Below are positions 7,471 to 14,284 of a stretch of 32,293 nt of DNA, piece after piece (position 1 is the stretch's first letter; every line of letters begins with the position of its first letter). The translations under genes and the position numbers were made by a program. The notes beneath the pieces are model-generated. The model had not been told where the DNA came from. It did not search any database and worked only from the letters and a program-made list of their open reading frames with translations. Source of the DNA: Clostridia bacterium. Lineage in GTDB: Bacteria; Bacillota; Clostridia; Oscillospirales; SIG627. The stretch lies in the NCBI GenBank assembly GCA_017959745.1, contig JAGDAA010000169.1, positions 1 to 32,293 on the forward strand, read 5' to 3'.

Positions 7471-8189
7471 TCGGTCTCCCAGTTGTGCCAGACGTTTTGG
7501 ACGTCATCGTTGTCATCCAGGGCGTCCAGCAGCTTCTGCATCTTCGTGACCGCTTCCTCATCGGTCAGAGCCACATTGGAGGATGGAATCTTTTCCTCTT
7601 CGGAAGAAAGGATCTTATAGCCCTTTCCCTCCAGCACTTCCTTGATGGCGTACAGGTCCGAAACGGGCGTGAGCACCTCGAAGGTATCCTCCTCCAGCCC
7701 GATATCATCCGCACCCGCTTCCAGGGCGGCTTCCATCAGAGCCTCCTCGTCAACGCCCTCCGCATCAACCAGGATCACGCCCTGATCGGTAAACTGGTAG
7801 GAAACGCAGCCGGTGGTCCCGAGATTTCCGCCGTACTTATCAAAGTAATGGCGCAGATCGGCGCTGGTACGGTTCCTGTTGTCCGTAGCACACTCCACGA
7901 TCACGGCAATGCCGGAGGGACCGTAGCCTTCATAATACACCGTCTCATAGTTCTCACAATCGGAGGACGCGGCTTTTTTGATGATCCGGTCGATGTTATC
8001 GTTGGGTACGTTCAGGCTCTTGGCTTTCTGGATCAGGTCGCGCAGTTTGGAATTAGATTCCGGATCCGCGCCGCCCGCTTTCACCGCCATGGCGATCTCC
8101 TTGCCAACCTTGGTGAAGGTCTGGGCGCGTTGAGCGTCCGTCTGTGCTGTCTTATGGGTGATATTATTCCACTTGGAATGGCCAGACAG
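7467..8189 (-). CDS. yebC: YebC/PmpR family translation/transcription factor, CTG start
   Basis: A 240-residue protein of the YebC/PmpR family; members have been described as DNA-binding regulators and as factors helping ribosomes through polyproline stretches. The first ATG gives only 207 residues and would remove the most conserved part. In the same frame upstream the sequence encodes SGHSKWNNITHKTAQTDAQR, the family N terminus, preceded by a CTG at 8187-8189 exactly where Met normally stands. GGGAGG (8198-8203) lies 8 bases before it. No ATG, GTG or TTG occurs in frame between this site and an upstream TGA, so CTG is the best start. The rest is normal: KAGGADPESNSKLR, ECATDNRNRTSADLRHYFDK, GNLGTTGCVSYQF and the end motif. 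It lies 27 bases after argS. Confidence 0.93.
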   Translation of the reverse strand: MSGHSKWNNITHKTAQTDAQRAQTFTKVGKEIAMAVKAGGADPESNSKLRDLIQKAKSLNVPNDNIDRIIKKAASSDCENYETVYYEGYGPSGIAVIVECATDNRNRTSADLRHYFDKYGGNLGTTGCVSYQFTDQGVILVDAEGVDEEALMEAALEAGADDIGLEEDTFEVLTPVSDLYAIKEVLEGKGYKILSSEEEKIPSSNVALTDEEAVTKMQKLLDALDDNDDVQNVWHNWETE

Positions 8190-8216
8190 TTCTTTATCCT
8201 CCCAGTTGCATAGTTT

Positions 8217-9920
8217 TCAGATTTTTTCGGGCGTTTTCAGTCCGATCAGTCGCAGCGCCGAGCCGAGGATATTCTTCACGGCGCGGCAAAGCCCGAGCCG
8301 GACGGCTTTTTCATCTGGTCCGGCGGTACGGATCGGACAGGAATTGTAAAACCTGTTAAAGCTCTGGCAAACGTCCAGGGCGAAGCGGGTGATCACGGAA
8401 GGCTCATACTCCTTTACGGCACGCAGCACCTTTTCGGGAAAAGCCGACAAAACGGTGATCAACTCTTTCTCCTCCGGACAAAGAGCGGGGTCCCCCGGGA
8501 ACGGGAGTTCCTCCGGATCCTTCCGAAGGATGCTGCAGGCGCGGGCGTAGGAATACTGGGCGTAAGGACCGGTGTTCCCTTCAAAATTCAGCGCCTCGTC
8601 CCAGTTAAAATCCACGTCCTTGATGCGATTGGAAAGCAGACTGTTGAAGATGACGGCACCGATGCCGACAGCCTCCGCTACGCTGTCCCGATCTTCCAGA
8701 TCCGGGTTCTTTTCATCGATGATGGCGCCAGCCTTTTCCACAGCGTCCCGGAACAGATCGTCCAGCAGTACCACGTTGCCGGTGCGGGAAGCGATCTTTT
8801 CCCCGTTGATGCTGAAGGTCCCGTAGGGGACGTGTACCAGCTGATCCTCCCAGTCGTAGCCCATCAGCCCGATAACTTTGAACCACTGAGCGAAATGAAG
8901 GCTCTGACCGGCAGAGGTGACGTAGATACACTTATCAAAATTGTATTCTTTTTTGCGCCAAAGGGCGGCGGCGATATCCCGGGTAGGGTATAAACTGGAG
9001 CCGTCCCGCTTCAGGATCAGGCAGGGAGGCATATCATATTCGGACAGATCCACTATGCTGGCGCCGTCGTCCAGTTTCAAAAGCCCCTTCGCCCGAAGTT
9101 CCTCCACCACGGCGGGCATCTTATCACTGTAAAAGCTCTCACCGTTAAAGCTGTCGAATTCGATGCCTAAAAGATCATAGGTCTTCATATACTCTTTCAG
9201 GCTGATCTCCTTGAACATCCGCCACAGACGAAGATTTTCCTCATCGCCGGTCTCCAGTTTATTGAATTCGGCGCGGGCCTCGTCCAAAAGCCCGGGATCC
9301 TTTTCCGATTCGGTCCCGAATAGAACGTACAGGCGATTTAATTCGTCGATCCCGATCTCACGGATCTTGTTCTCGTTGCCCCAGTGCTTGAAAGCGACCA
9401 CCAGCTTCCCGTACTGAGTGCCCCAATCCCCCAGATAATTGATCCCGACGCAGGAATATCCGGAAAAGCGGTGTAAAAGCTTGATGGAATTACCGATAAT
9501 GGTAGTGCCCAAATGTCCGATGTGAAAGCGTTTGGCAATGTTCGGCGAGGAATAATCGATCACCATAGTCTTGCCTTTGCCGGTCTCGTTTTTGCCGAAG
9601 TCCGCCCCTGCGTCCAGGATGGCGCGCAGGATACTGACCCGATACCGGTCGGACACGAACAGATTCAGATAGCCTCCGGCATTTTCCGCTTTTTCAATGC
9701 CGTCCACGGGGTTTTCGTTCAAATACGCCGCCAGATCGGAGGCGATCACCACCGGGCTTTTCCGCAGTGTTTTTGACAGCTTAAAGCAGGCAATGGCAAT
9801 ATCCCCCATTTCGGGAGAGGGCGGAGTATCAAACAATTCCGCAAGGGACGAGGGATCCAGGGCGTCCATACCGGGCGCGGACGCGAGCGCTTTAGAAAGT
9901 GATTCTTTCAGATTGTTCAT
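8217..9920 (-). CDS. argS: Arginyl-tRNA synthetase
   Basis: A 567-residue class I synthetase that charges tRNA-Arg in the cytoplasm. In order are the N-terminal Add-1-like domain (to about 115), the Rossmann domain with YSSPNIAKRFHIGHLGTT (HIGH at 133-136), the catalytic core with FSINGEKIASRTGNVVLLDD (the KMSKS-equivalent loop in the form usual for ArgRS) and the C-terminal DALR anticodon-binding domain with EGNTGPYAQYSYARACSI. Length is typical. The ATG is only 4 bases after the stop of the YerB-like gene and no clear Shine-Dalgarno sequence is visible (the upstream sequence is A-rich), so translation probably depends on re-initiation from the upstream gene. Confidence 0.97.
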   Translation of the reverse strand: MNNLKESLSKALASAPGMDALDPSSLAELFDTPPSPEMGDIAIACFKLSKTLRKSPVVIASDLAAYLNENPVDGIEKAENAGGYLNLFVSDRYRVSILRAILDAGADFGKNETGKGKTMVIDYSSPNIAKRFHIGHLGTTIIGNSIKLLHRFSGYSCVGINYLGDWGTQYGKLVVAFKHWGNENKIREIGIDELNRLYVLFGTESEKDPGLLDEARAEFNKLETGDEENLRLWRMFKEISLKEYMKTYDLLGIEFDSFNGESFYSDKMPAVVEELRAKGLLKLDDGASIVDLSEYDMPPCLILKRDGSSLYPTRDIAAALWRKKEYNFDKCIYVTSAGQSLHFAQWFKVIGLMGYDWEDQLVHVPYGTFSINGEKIASRTGNVVLLDDLFRDAVEKAGAIIDEKNPDLEDRDSVAEAVGIGAVIFNSLLSNRIKDVDFNWDEALNFEGNTGPYAQYSYARACSILRKDPEELPFPGDPALCPEEKELITVLSAFPEKVLRAVKEYEPSVITRFALDVCQSFNRFYNSCPIRTAGPDEKAVRLGLCRAVKNILGSALRLIGLKTPEKI

Positions 9921-9924
9921 TTTT

Positions 9925-11040
9925 TTATTTGATTACAGTTGAATTATAAATGTTTTTATTGGCTATGGCAATATAGCTTCTCCCGGGGTTCACGTCGAGC
10001 GGAGTCCCGTCTTCATTGAAATAGGAGAAGGAGCCTGTGGCGCTTTCACGGCGCCAGACAATGCTCTTGTATTCACCGCCGGAGCAGTAGTAGCCTTTTC
10101 CCTCGCCCACAATATCGATCTTCCGGTACGCCTGACCGGGATAGGGATTGGAATTGGCGTACAGAATAAAGACGTTTTCCGTAGCGACCTGCTGACCGTC
10201 CTGGGCGTCGATATGCGCCGCTCCGTACTGGCTGTGATAATACTTGTTGTCGTTTATGTTATAACTGAATTCCGATACGTTGTAAGTGGAATGGGGTATG
10301 GTGATCGAAACGGCGCTTTGGCCCGTGGCAAGCTTGGTAAACTCTTTGTTGAAACGGAAAGCGGTGAATTCCGGGTCGTTCAGCGTGGTGCGATACCCTC
10401 TGCTCCCGATGGCAAGCGCAAGGTTTTCACCGCTGGTAAACATCGTGTGTTCCAGGGGAATCCCGCGGTTCAATCGATCCTTATCCCGCCAGTAGATCTG
10501 CGTACCGTTTACATTGAAAGGGCCATTCCGAACGCCGTCAATATCGTTTACGCCGTATTTTCTGATCCACTCATAGCCCATATCACTGCCGCCCGCGTGA
10601 ACAAAAATGGCGTCGTAAGCCATGGCAAGCTCTACGTAATAAGGACGGGCGGAGCGATTACTGCCTAAAATACCGGCGTTTTCATAATCCAGGATCACGC
10701 CCAGCATTCTCAGAATACCGCCCTCCGCTTCCACCTCATATATGATCTCGCATTTGCTCAGACCGCTTTGAGGGATAGAAGCCTTATGATTATTGATCAT
10801 AATCGCGATGGGCCGTTTGCCCACCAGAGATTCGTCGCAGGGCAATCCGGTCAAAAAGTTATAGAACACCGGCTCGGGTTCCGGTTCAGGCTCCGGTTCC
10901 GGTTCCTCGGTGGTAACGGTTGCTTCTGTCAAAGTTTCGGTCTCGGTCTCCGTAGTCTCCGGTTCCGACTTTCCGCACGACGCGATGGCGGAAAGCATCA
11001 CCAATACCAACAGCAAGGAAACGATACGAAGTAAATTCAT
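9925..11040 (-). CDS. yerB: DUF3048 (YerB-like) lipoprotein
   Basis: A lipoprotein of about 371 residues. The signal peptide ends with the lipobox AIASC (Cys22). A low-complexity acidic linker follows, rich in Thr/Glu and then a run of Glu-Pro repeats at about 50-63, which would hold the domain away from the membrane. From about 65 the YerB N domain begins (FLTGLPCDESLVGKRPIAIMINNHKASIPQSGLSKCEIIYE), and the YerB C domain covers the last 110 residues. The biochemical role is unknown; B. subtilis YerB is an exported lipoprotein. The start could be the ATG at 11040 or a GTG at 11046; both lie after GGAGAAGG. It is the first gene after the promoter at 11134 and probably leads the long downstream transcript. 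Confidence 0.87.
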   Translation of the reverse strand: MNLLRIVSLLLVLVMLSAIASCGKSEPETTETETETLTEATVTTEEPEPEPEPEPEPVFYNFLTGLPCDESLVGKRPIAIMINNHKASIPQSGLSKCEIIYEVEAEGGILRMLGVILDYENAGILGSNRSARPYYVELAMAYDAIFVHAGGSDMGYEWIRKYGVNDIDGVRNGPFNVNGTQIYWRDKDRLNRGIPLEHTMFTSGENLALAIGSRGYRTTLNDPEFTAFRFNKEFTKLATGQSAVSITIPHSTYNVSEFSYNINDNKYYHSQYGAAHIDAQDGQQVATENVFILYANSNPYPGQAYRKIDIVGEGKGYYCSGGEYKSIVWRRESATGSFSYFNEDGTPLDVNPGRSYIAIANKNIYNSTVIK

Positions 11041-11133
11041 TTTCACGGTCCTTCTCCTTCCGGGGAGAAACAGCTCTCGCCCTCGAATGGATTTTTCCTG
11101 ACACGCACACTCCTACGCATATCAAGATATAGT

Positions 11134-11162
11134 ATTATATCACATCAAAAAAGCATTTGCAA
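11134..11162 (-). promoter_or_regulatory. sigma-A promoter for the yerB-argS-yebC run
   Basis: On the minus strand TTGCAA (11157-11162) and a perfect TATAAT (11134-11139) are separated by 17 bases. The leader to the yerB start is about 85 bases. The tRNA-Leu promoter lies back to back with it about 70 bases away on the other strand. Confidence 0.82.
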
Positions 11163-11232
11163 GTACAAGCGGTGTAAAAATGGCATGAAAAAATGAAAAA
11201 TAGGATCGAATGCGCCGTTATCGTCCCGCTTC

Positions 11233-11261
11233 TTGACAAGAGGAGCGAAATAGCGTACAAT
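11233..11261 (+). promoter_or_regulatory. sigma-A promoter of tRNA-Leu
   Basis: A perfect -35 box TTGACA (11233-11238), a 17-base spacer and a -10 box TACAAT (11256-11261). The mature tRNA begins 13 bases after the -10 box, so the primary transcript would have a leader of only a few bases. Confidence 0.9.
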
Positions 11262-11274
11262 ACTTCTGCGATTC

Positions 11275-11357
11275 GCGGGTATGGCGGAATTGGCAGACGC
11301 GTCGGATTTAGGTTCCGATGGGCAACCGTGCAGGTTCAAGTCCTGTTACCCGTACCA
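11275..11357 (+). tRNA. tRNA-Leu (anticodon UAG)
   Basis: The sequence folds as a class II tRNA. The acceptor arm is GCGGGTA paired with TACCCGT (one G-U pair at position 1-72). The D arm contains AATTGGCAGA. The anticodon stem is TCGGA/TCCGA with loop TTTAGGT, giving anticodon TAG. A long variable arm, TGGGCAACCGT, is followed by the T arm GCAGG-TTCAAGT-CCTGT. The 3' CCA is encoded (11355-11357). Its long variable arm and anticodon identify leucine (CUN codons). It is the only tRNA in the window and marks the left border of the accessory stretch. Confidence 0.96.
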
Positions 11358-11398
11358 TCAAAAACGCGTGATTTGTTTATCAAATCACGCGTTTTTGA
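11358..11398 (+). terminator. Intrinsic terminator after tRNA-Leu
   Basis: A perfect 18-bp stem, TCAAAAACGCGTGATTTG and its reverse complement, with a 5-base loop TTTAT. The right arm ends in GTTTTTGA, giving a U tract in the transcript, and the matching A tract on the left arm would make it work in both directions. It starts at the base after the tRNA CCA. Confidence 0.87.
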
Positions 11399-11400
11399 AT

Positions 11401-11555
11401 CCAAGCCGACGGGAACGGAGGCTTGGTATGTCATCAGCCGCTTTGCGGCTGTATGTCATCACACCGCAGGTGTGTATGTCATCACGCGTTAGCGTGTATG
11501 TCTTCACGCGTTAGCGTGTATGTTTCCCCGTCGGCTTGATGCCATACACGCCTCC
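11401..11555. repeat. Hairpin array 1: small palindromes joined by TATGTCAT linkers
   Basis: A tandem series of five different hairpins joined by an 8-base linker. Hairpin 0 is CCAAGCC/GGCTTGG (11401-11426). The others are CAGCCGC-TTT-GCGGCTG (11435-11451), CACACC-GCA-GGTGTG (11460-11474), CACGC-GTTA-GCGTG (11483-11496) and the same again (11505-11518). Linkers TATGTCAT stand at 11427, 11452 and 11475, TATGTCTT at 11497, and TATG at 11519. The whole is also enclosed by the inverted pair CAAGCCGACGGG (11402-11413) and CCCGTCGGCTTG (11527-11538), with GGAGGC/GCCTCC further in and out. Stem sequences differ but every one is paired, so structure seems to be what is kept. There is no coding sequence. 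The repeats are too short and too palindromic for CRISPR. Confidence 0.85.
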
Positions 11556-11601
11556 GGCGCGATTCAGCTGTCGCAGGTCGGATATTTCTTTATCCGGAAA
11601 A

Positions 11602-12450
11602 TCATTTGCGATCCGTTTTTCTCAGAAAATCAATAAAGCTCCTGACGTTTCCGTAATATTCGCTTGCGCGGTAGTACGAATAAACCGTATACCGCTCGTC
11701 AAAATCGGAAACGTCGAGGGCTTTTATGTTTTTGTTGTCCGGCTCGCCGCTTTCTCTTGTGACGCCTATCCCCATGCCTGACGCGAGCAGTTTTTCATAG
11801 CACTCTATGTCGTTGCAAACCACAGAGATCTCGGGAATGAATCCCGCGCGGGCGCACGCGCGTTCGAGAATGCGGTGCGTATTGCTTTCAAGTCCCATCG
11901 AAATGAACGGACGGTCTTTGAGATCGGACAACTTCAGTTTTCTGCCGCACAGGGGGTCATCAGCCGCCGCTTTGAGAAACAGTCTCATATCGTAGAGCTT
12001 AAAACGCTCGTAATGCGGATATACGTTTCTCTCCGTATCGATTATGACGTCGTATTCGTCGTAGTTTTTCTTGCTGAAGTCGAACACCGTCTTAAAAGCC
12101 GTCTTCGGATTTTGTTTTCGGTATTCGATGATATCACCCGTTATGCGGCGTCTCATCCCGCGGATAAGCAGTTTTATTTCTCTCGAATCTCCGTTTTCGG
12201 AGGAAAGCTCTCCGACCGCCGCGTCGAGTCTCGACAAAAGCCCGTTCGCCGTGTCAAGCAGTTTTTTTCCGTTAGCGTTGAGAAATACGCGGTTTGCCGT
12301 GCGGTCGAACAGCTTGCACCCGATCTCTTTTTCAAGCCTTTTAATCGATGCGGAGACCGAGGTCACCGGCACTCCGTATTTGTTAGCGGTTTTCGTAAAA
12401 CTCGCGCTTTCCGCGCTCTCTGAAAAATATCTCAGCTGTAATAACTCCAT
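11602..12450 (-). CDS. LysR-family transcriptional regulator
   Basis: A 282-residue regulator. Residues 1-60 form the winged helix-turn-helix (MELLQLRYFSESAESASFTK, then TSVSASIKRLEKEIGCKLFDRT), which is the clear LysR signature. The rest is the two-lobed effector-binding domain, less conserved. The ATG at 12450 begins at the DNA-binding domain and has GAGGGGA about 6 bases upstream; a longer frame adds 44 residues read from the promoter region and is not used. It is divergent from the ornithine cyclodeaminase-family gene with 122 bases between them, the classic layout for a LysR protein controlling its neighbour and itself. The effector is unknown. Confidence 0.92.
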   Translation of the reverse strand: MELLQLRYFSESAESASFTKTANKYGVPVTSVSASIKRLEKEIGCKLFDRTANRVFLNANGKKLLDTANGLLSRLDAAVGELSSENGDSREIKLLIRGMRRRITGDIIEYRKQNPKTAFKTVFDFSKKNYDEYDVIIDTERNVYPHYERFKLYDMRLFLKAAADDPLCGRKLKLSDLKDRPFISMGLESNTHRILERACARAGFIPEISVVCNDIECYEKLLASGMGIGVTRESGEPDNKNIKALDVSDFDERYTVYSYYRASEYYGNVRSFIDFLRKTDRK

Positions 12451-12476
12451 ATTTATCCCCTCCATCTCTGTTTTGC

Positions 12477-12505
12477 AATATACCACATCTTCAAAGATAA
12501 TGCAA
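12477..12505 (-). promoter_or_regulatory. Promoter of the LysR gene
   Basis: On the minus strand TTGCAT (12500-12505) and TATATT (12477-12482) stand 17 bases apart. The leader to the ATG is about 20 bases. Confidence 0.68.
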
Positions 12506-12538
12506 GTACATATAATCTTATTATTTACAATAATGTAC
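12506..12538. promoter_or_regulatory. Candidate LysR operator between divergent promoters
   Basis: The inverted pair GTACAT (12506-12511) and ATGTAC (12533-12538) frames an A/T-rich 21-base centre. It touches the -35 region of the regulator on one side and overlaps the -35/spacer of the target promoter on the other. LysR proteins usually bind such interrupted dyads in a shared intergenic space. Assignment is inference from position and symmetry. Confidence 0.42.
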
Positions 12539-12551
12539 ACGGTGATATGAT
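12524..12551 (+). promoter_or_regulatory. Promoter of the ornithine cyclodeaminase-family gene
   Basis: TTTACA (12524-12529), a 16-base spacer and TATGAT (12546-12551). The ribosome site AAGGAGATG lies directly downstream, before the ATG at 12573, leaving a very short leader. Confidence 0.62.
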
Positions 12552-12572
12552 CAAAGCGAAGGAGATGAAAAT

Positions 12573-13592
12573 ATGAACGCAAATCTTTTATTCATGAACA
12601 ACAAAGCAATGGAGGAAACAGGCGTTCTCAACATGAGGGCGGCGATCGATGACGTCAAGAACGTATATATGCTCGATCATAAGGGAGACGTCATCAATCC
12701 GGGAAAGTGCGTACTTCGTTGGGGCAAAACCGTTGACGACGAGAATATGCTCGGTCGTATCAACGCAATGCCCGGATACGTAGGCGGAGAATACGGTCTC
12801 GCGGGCATCAAATGGATCGGAAGCGGTCCGCAGAACTACAAAAAAGGTCTGCCTCGCGCAAGCGTGACCGTGATACTCAACGATCCCGATACCAAGCTTC
12901 CCGTCGCCGTTTGCGACGGAACGGAGATCAGCACTATGCGCACAGGAGCGTCCGGCGGCGTCGCGATAGAACTTCTTGCAAAGAGCGGCGCGAGAGTAAT
13001 GACGATATGCGGAGCGGGCGCTCAGGCTCCGAAGCAGCTCGAAGCGGCGCTCATTTCAAAGCCGACGATTGATACTCTGTACATATACGACATTATTCCC
13101 GAAAACGCGGAGCGATTCAAAAAGAAAGTCAACGAGACATATCCGGCTATAAACGCGATAGTCGCGAAGACCGCCGAGGAAGCAACGAGAAACAGCGACA
13201 TCATCGACTGCGTGACCCTAGCCTCCGAGCCCTTTATCAAGGGCGAATGGCTGCGCCCGGGCGCGCTCGTGATGAATATGGCGGACTATGAAGTCGACCG
13301 CGAGTGCGTAAGGCGCTCGTCGAAAATAGTTGTCGACTACTGGGAAAACGTCAAGCACCGTATGATCTCGACGGTTGCTCTCATGTGGCGTGATGGAGAG
13401 ATCAAAGACAGCGACATTCACGCCGAGACCGGCGAAATACTCTGCGGCAAGAAGCACGGACGCGAAAACGACGACGAGATCATCTATTTCAACGCCGTCG
13501 GCGCGGGGATCATGGACATAGCGGTTGCGACGCGCTGCTTCAGAGAAGCGCAGAAGATCGGAAAAGGAATAAGTCTTCCCTATTGGGAATGA
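12573..13592 (+). CDS. Ornithine cyclodeaminase / mu-crystallin family oxidoreductase
   Basis: A 339-residue NAD(P)-dependent enzyme of the family that includes ornithine cyclodeaminase, archaeal alanine dehydrogenase and several amino-acid or imine dehydrogenases. Visible family features are GIKWIG with Lys80, DGTEISTMRTGASGGVA with Arg123, and the Rossmann dinucleotide site ICGAGAQAPKQ near 145-155. Late motifs are ADYEVDREC and a glycine-rich end (NAVGAGIMDIAVA). Members of about this length in gut Clostridia are sometimes named tyramine oxidase subunit B; nothing in the sequence fixes the substrate. It is on the plus strand, against the surrounding operons, and opposite a LysR gene that probably controls it. 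AAGGAG lies 8 bases before the ATG. Confidence 0.88.
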   Translation: MNANLLFMNNKAMEETGVLNMRAAIDDVKNVYMLDHKGDVINPGKCVLRWGKTVDDENMLGRINAMPGYVGGEYGLAGIKWIGSGPQNYKKGLPRASVTVILNDPDTKLPVAVCDGTEISTMRTGASGGVAIELLAKSGARVMTICGAGAQAPKQLEAALISKPTIDTLYIYDIIPENAERFKKKVNETYPAINAIVAKTAEEATRNSDIIDCVTLASEPFIKGEWLRPGALVMNMADYEVDRECVRRSSKIVVDYWENVKHRMISTVALMWRDGEIKDSDIHAETGEILCGKKHGRENDDEIIYFNAVGAGIMDIAVATRCFREAQKIGKGISLPYWE

Positions 13593-13737
13593 TTTACTCT
13601 CTGCTCAGATCAGGGCGCGATTCCATTCACCGGGCAACGCAAAGAAGCGGATATGACCGAAAAATATCGCGAAAGATGATATAATCAATATAAGTTAGAA
13701 AGAGTTGTTCCGGCGGATAAAAAATCCGAGCATTAAA
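13593..13737. other. Non-coding stretch with a lone TATAAT and small hairpin
   Basis: No convincing gene is seen here. A perfect TATAAT is present at 13680-13685, but the expected -35 region (CCGAAA at 17 bases) is poor. Downstream comes a small hairpin CGGAT-AAAAA-ATCCG and then the terminator at 13738. The segment may be the remains of a lost promoter-gene unit or encode a transcript of about 85 bases. Confidence 0.3.
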
Positions 13738-13778
13738 AAGAAACCTCTTTTGTCTACTACGGCAAAAGAGGTTTTCTT
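13738..13778 (+). terminator. Terminator hairpin with TCTAC loop (copy 1)
   Basis: Left arm AAACCTCTTTTG (13741-13752), loop TCTACTACGG, right arm CAAAAGAGGTTT (13763-13774), then TTCTTT. It is a strong 12-bp stem followed by T-rich sequence, placed about 150 bases after the ornithine cyclodeaminase-family gene. Its first 20 bases (13738-13757) match the hairpin at 15831 at 18 positions. Confidence 0.82.
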
Positions 13779-13789
13779 TCGTTAAAGGA

Positions 13790-13818
13790 TTGAAAAAATC
13801 ACACTTTTCAAGTATAGT
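13790..13818 (+). promoter_or_regulatory. Promoter of the hypothetical-gene cassette
   Basis: TTGAAA (13790-13795), a 17-base spacer and TATAGT (13813-13818), placed about 47 bases before the ATG at 13866. A TTGACA at 13835 with TAATTA at 13859 also has promoter-like form, but it would start transcription inside the gene. Confidence 0.62.
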
Positions 13819-13865
13819 TTAAGATGAAATGAAATTGACAAATCGGGATTTGCGGGTTTAATTAT

Positions 13866-14270
13866 ATGAGACGTTTTTTCAATTTGTTCGGGAAAATCAA
13901 ATCTTTTGAGATCGTCACGCTTCATACAAGCGGGATGCGTCACGTGACCGATTACGAGATCGTGAAAAGCGGCGAGAACGCTGAAATTTCTCAATACGCC
14001 GTCGGATACAGAGACGGCGAGAAGGTGCGTCAACTTGAAAAACGCGCGGAATGTTCTGCAAAACGCGCGCTGAAGCTGATGAACAAATGCCGTCTGCTTT
14101 TCTGGGACGGATATCACGGAAAACGCCCAAAGGGCATCAAAGACGGCACGAATTTTATCTTCAAAGCGACCGTGAACGAAGGGAAAGAGCTTTACGCGAC
14201 CGGGTCGCTGAGGTTTCCACGGCATTACCGTGATTTTAAGAACGGATTAAACGACCTTTTGAAAGACTGA
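13866..14270 (+). CDS. Hypothetical protein, 134 aa, unrecognised family
   Basis: I do not recognise a named family. The protein is basic and soluble with no signal peptide or membrane helix. The C-terminal half has the look of a compact conserved domain: FWDGYHGKRPKGIKDGTNF, then IFKATVNEGKELYATGS and FPRHYRDFKNGLNDLL. I have an impression of similar unnamed proteins in gut Clostridia but cannot confirm it. The middle carries a short alanine/lysine-rich helix (KRAECSAKRALKLMNK). The ribosome site is weak (only GGGATTTGCGGG upstream), so the start could instead be Met24. It is 14 bases before the next gene and probably co-transcribed with it. Confidence 0.65.
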   Translation: MRRFFNLFGKIKSFEIVTLHTSGMRHVTDYEIVKSGENAEISQYAVGYRDGEKVRQLEKRAECSAKRALKLMNKCRLLFWDGYHGKRPKGIKDGTNFIFKATVNEGKELYATGSLRFPRHYRDFKNGLNDLLKD

Positions 14271-14284
14271 AAGCAGGTGAGCAA

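Noticed and set aside
7467-8090. yebC starting at the first ATG (207 residues)
   Set aside because: This start falls inside the conserved KEIAMAVKAGG region and discards the invariant SGHSKW segment that is present in frame upstream.
11193-11514. Open frames running through the tRNA gene and its terminator
   Set aside because: They cross a clearly folded tRNA and a perfect hairpin and have no protein features.
11401-11555. CRISPR array
   Set aside because: The repeated part is only 8 bases and the intervening pieces are themselves palindromes of 14-17 bases; no leader or cas genes are present.
13835-13864. Promoter TTGACA / TAATTA directly before the 134-residue gene
   Set aside because: The spacer is 18 bases and transcription would begin inside the coding region; the TTGAAA-17-TATAGT pair upstream is better placed.
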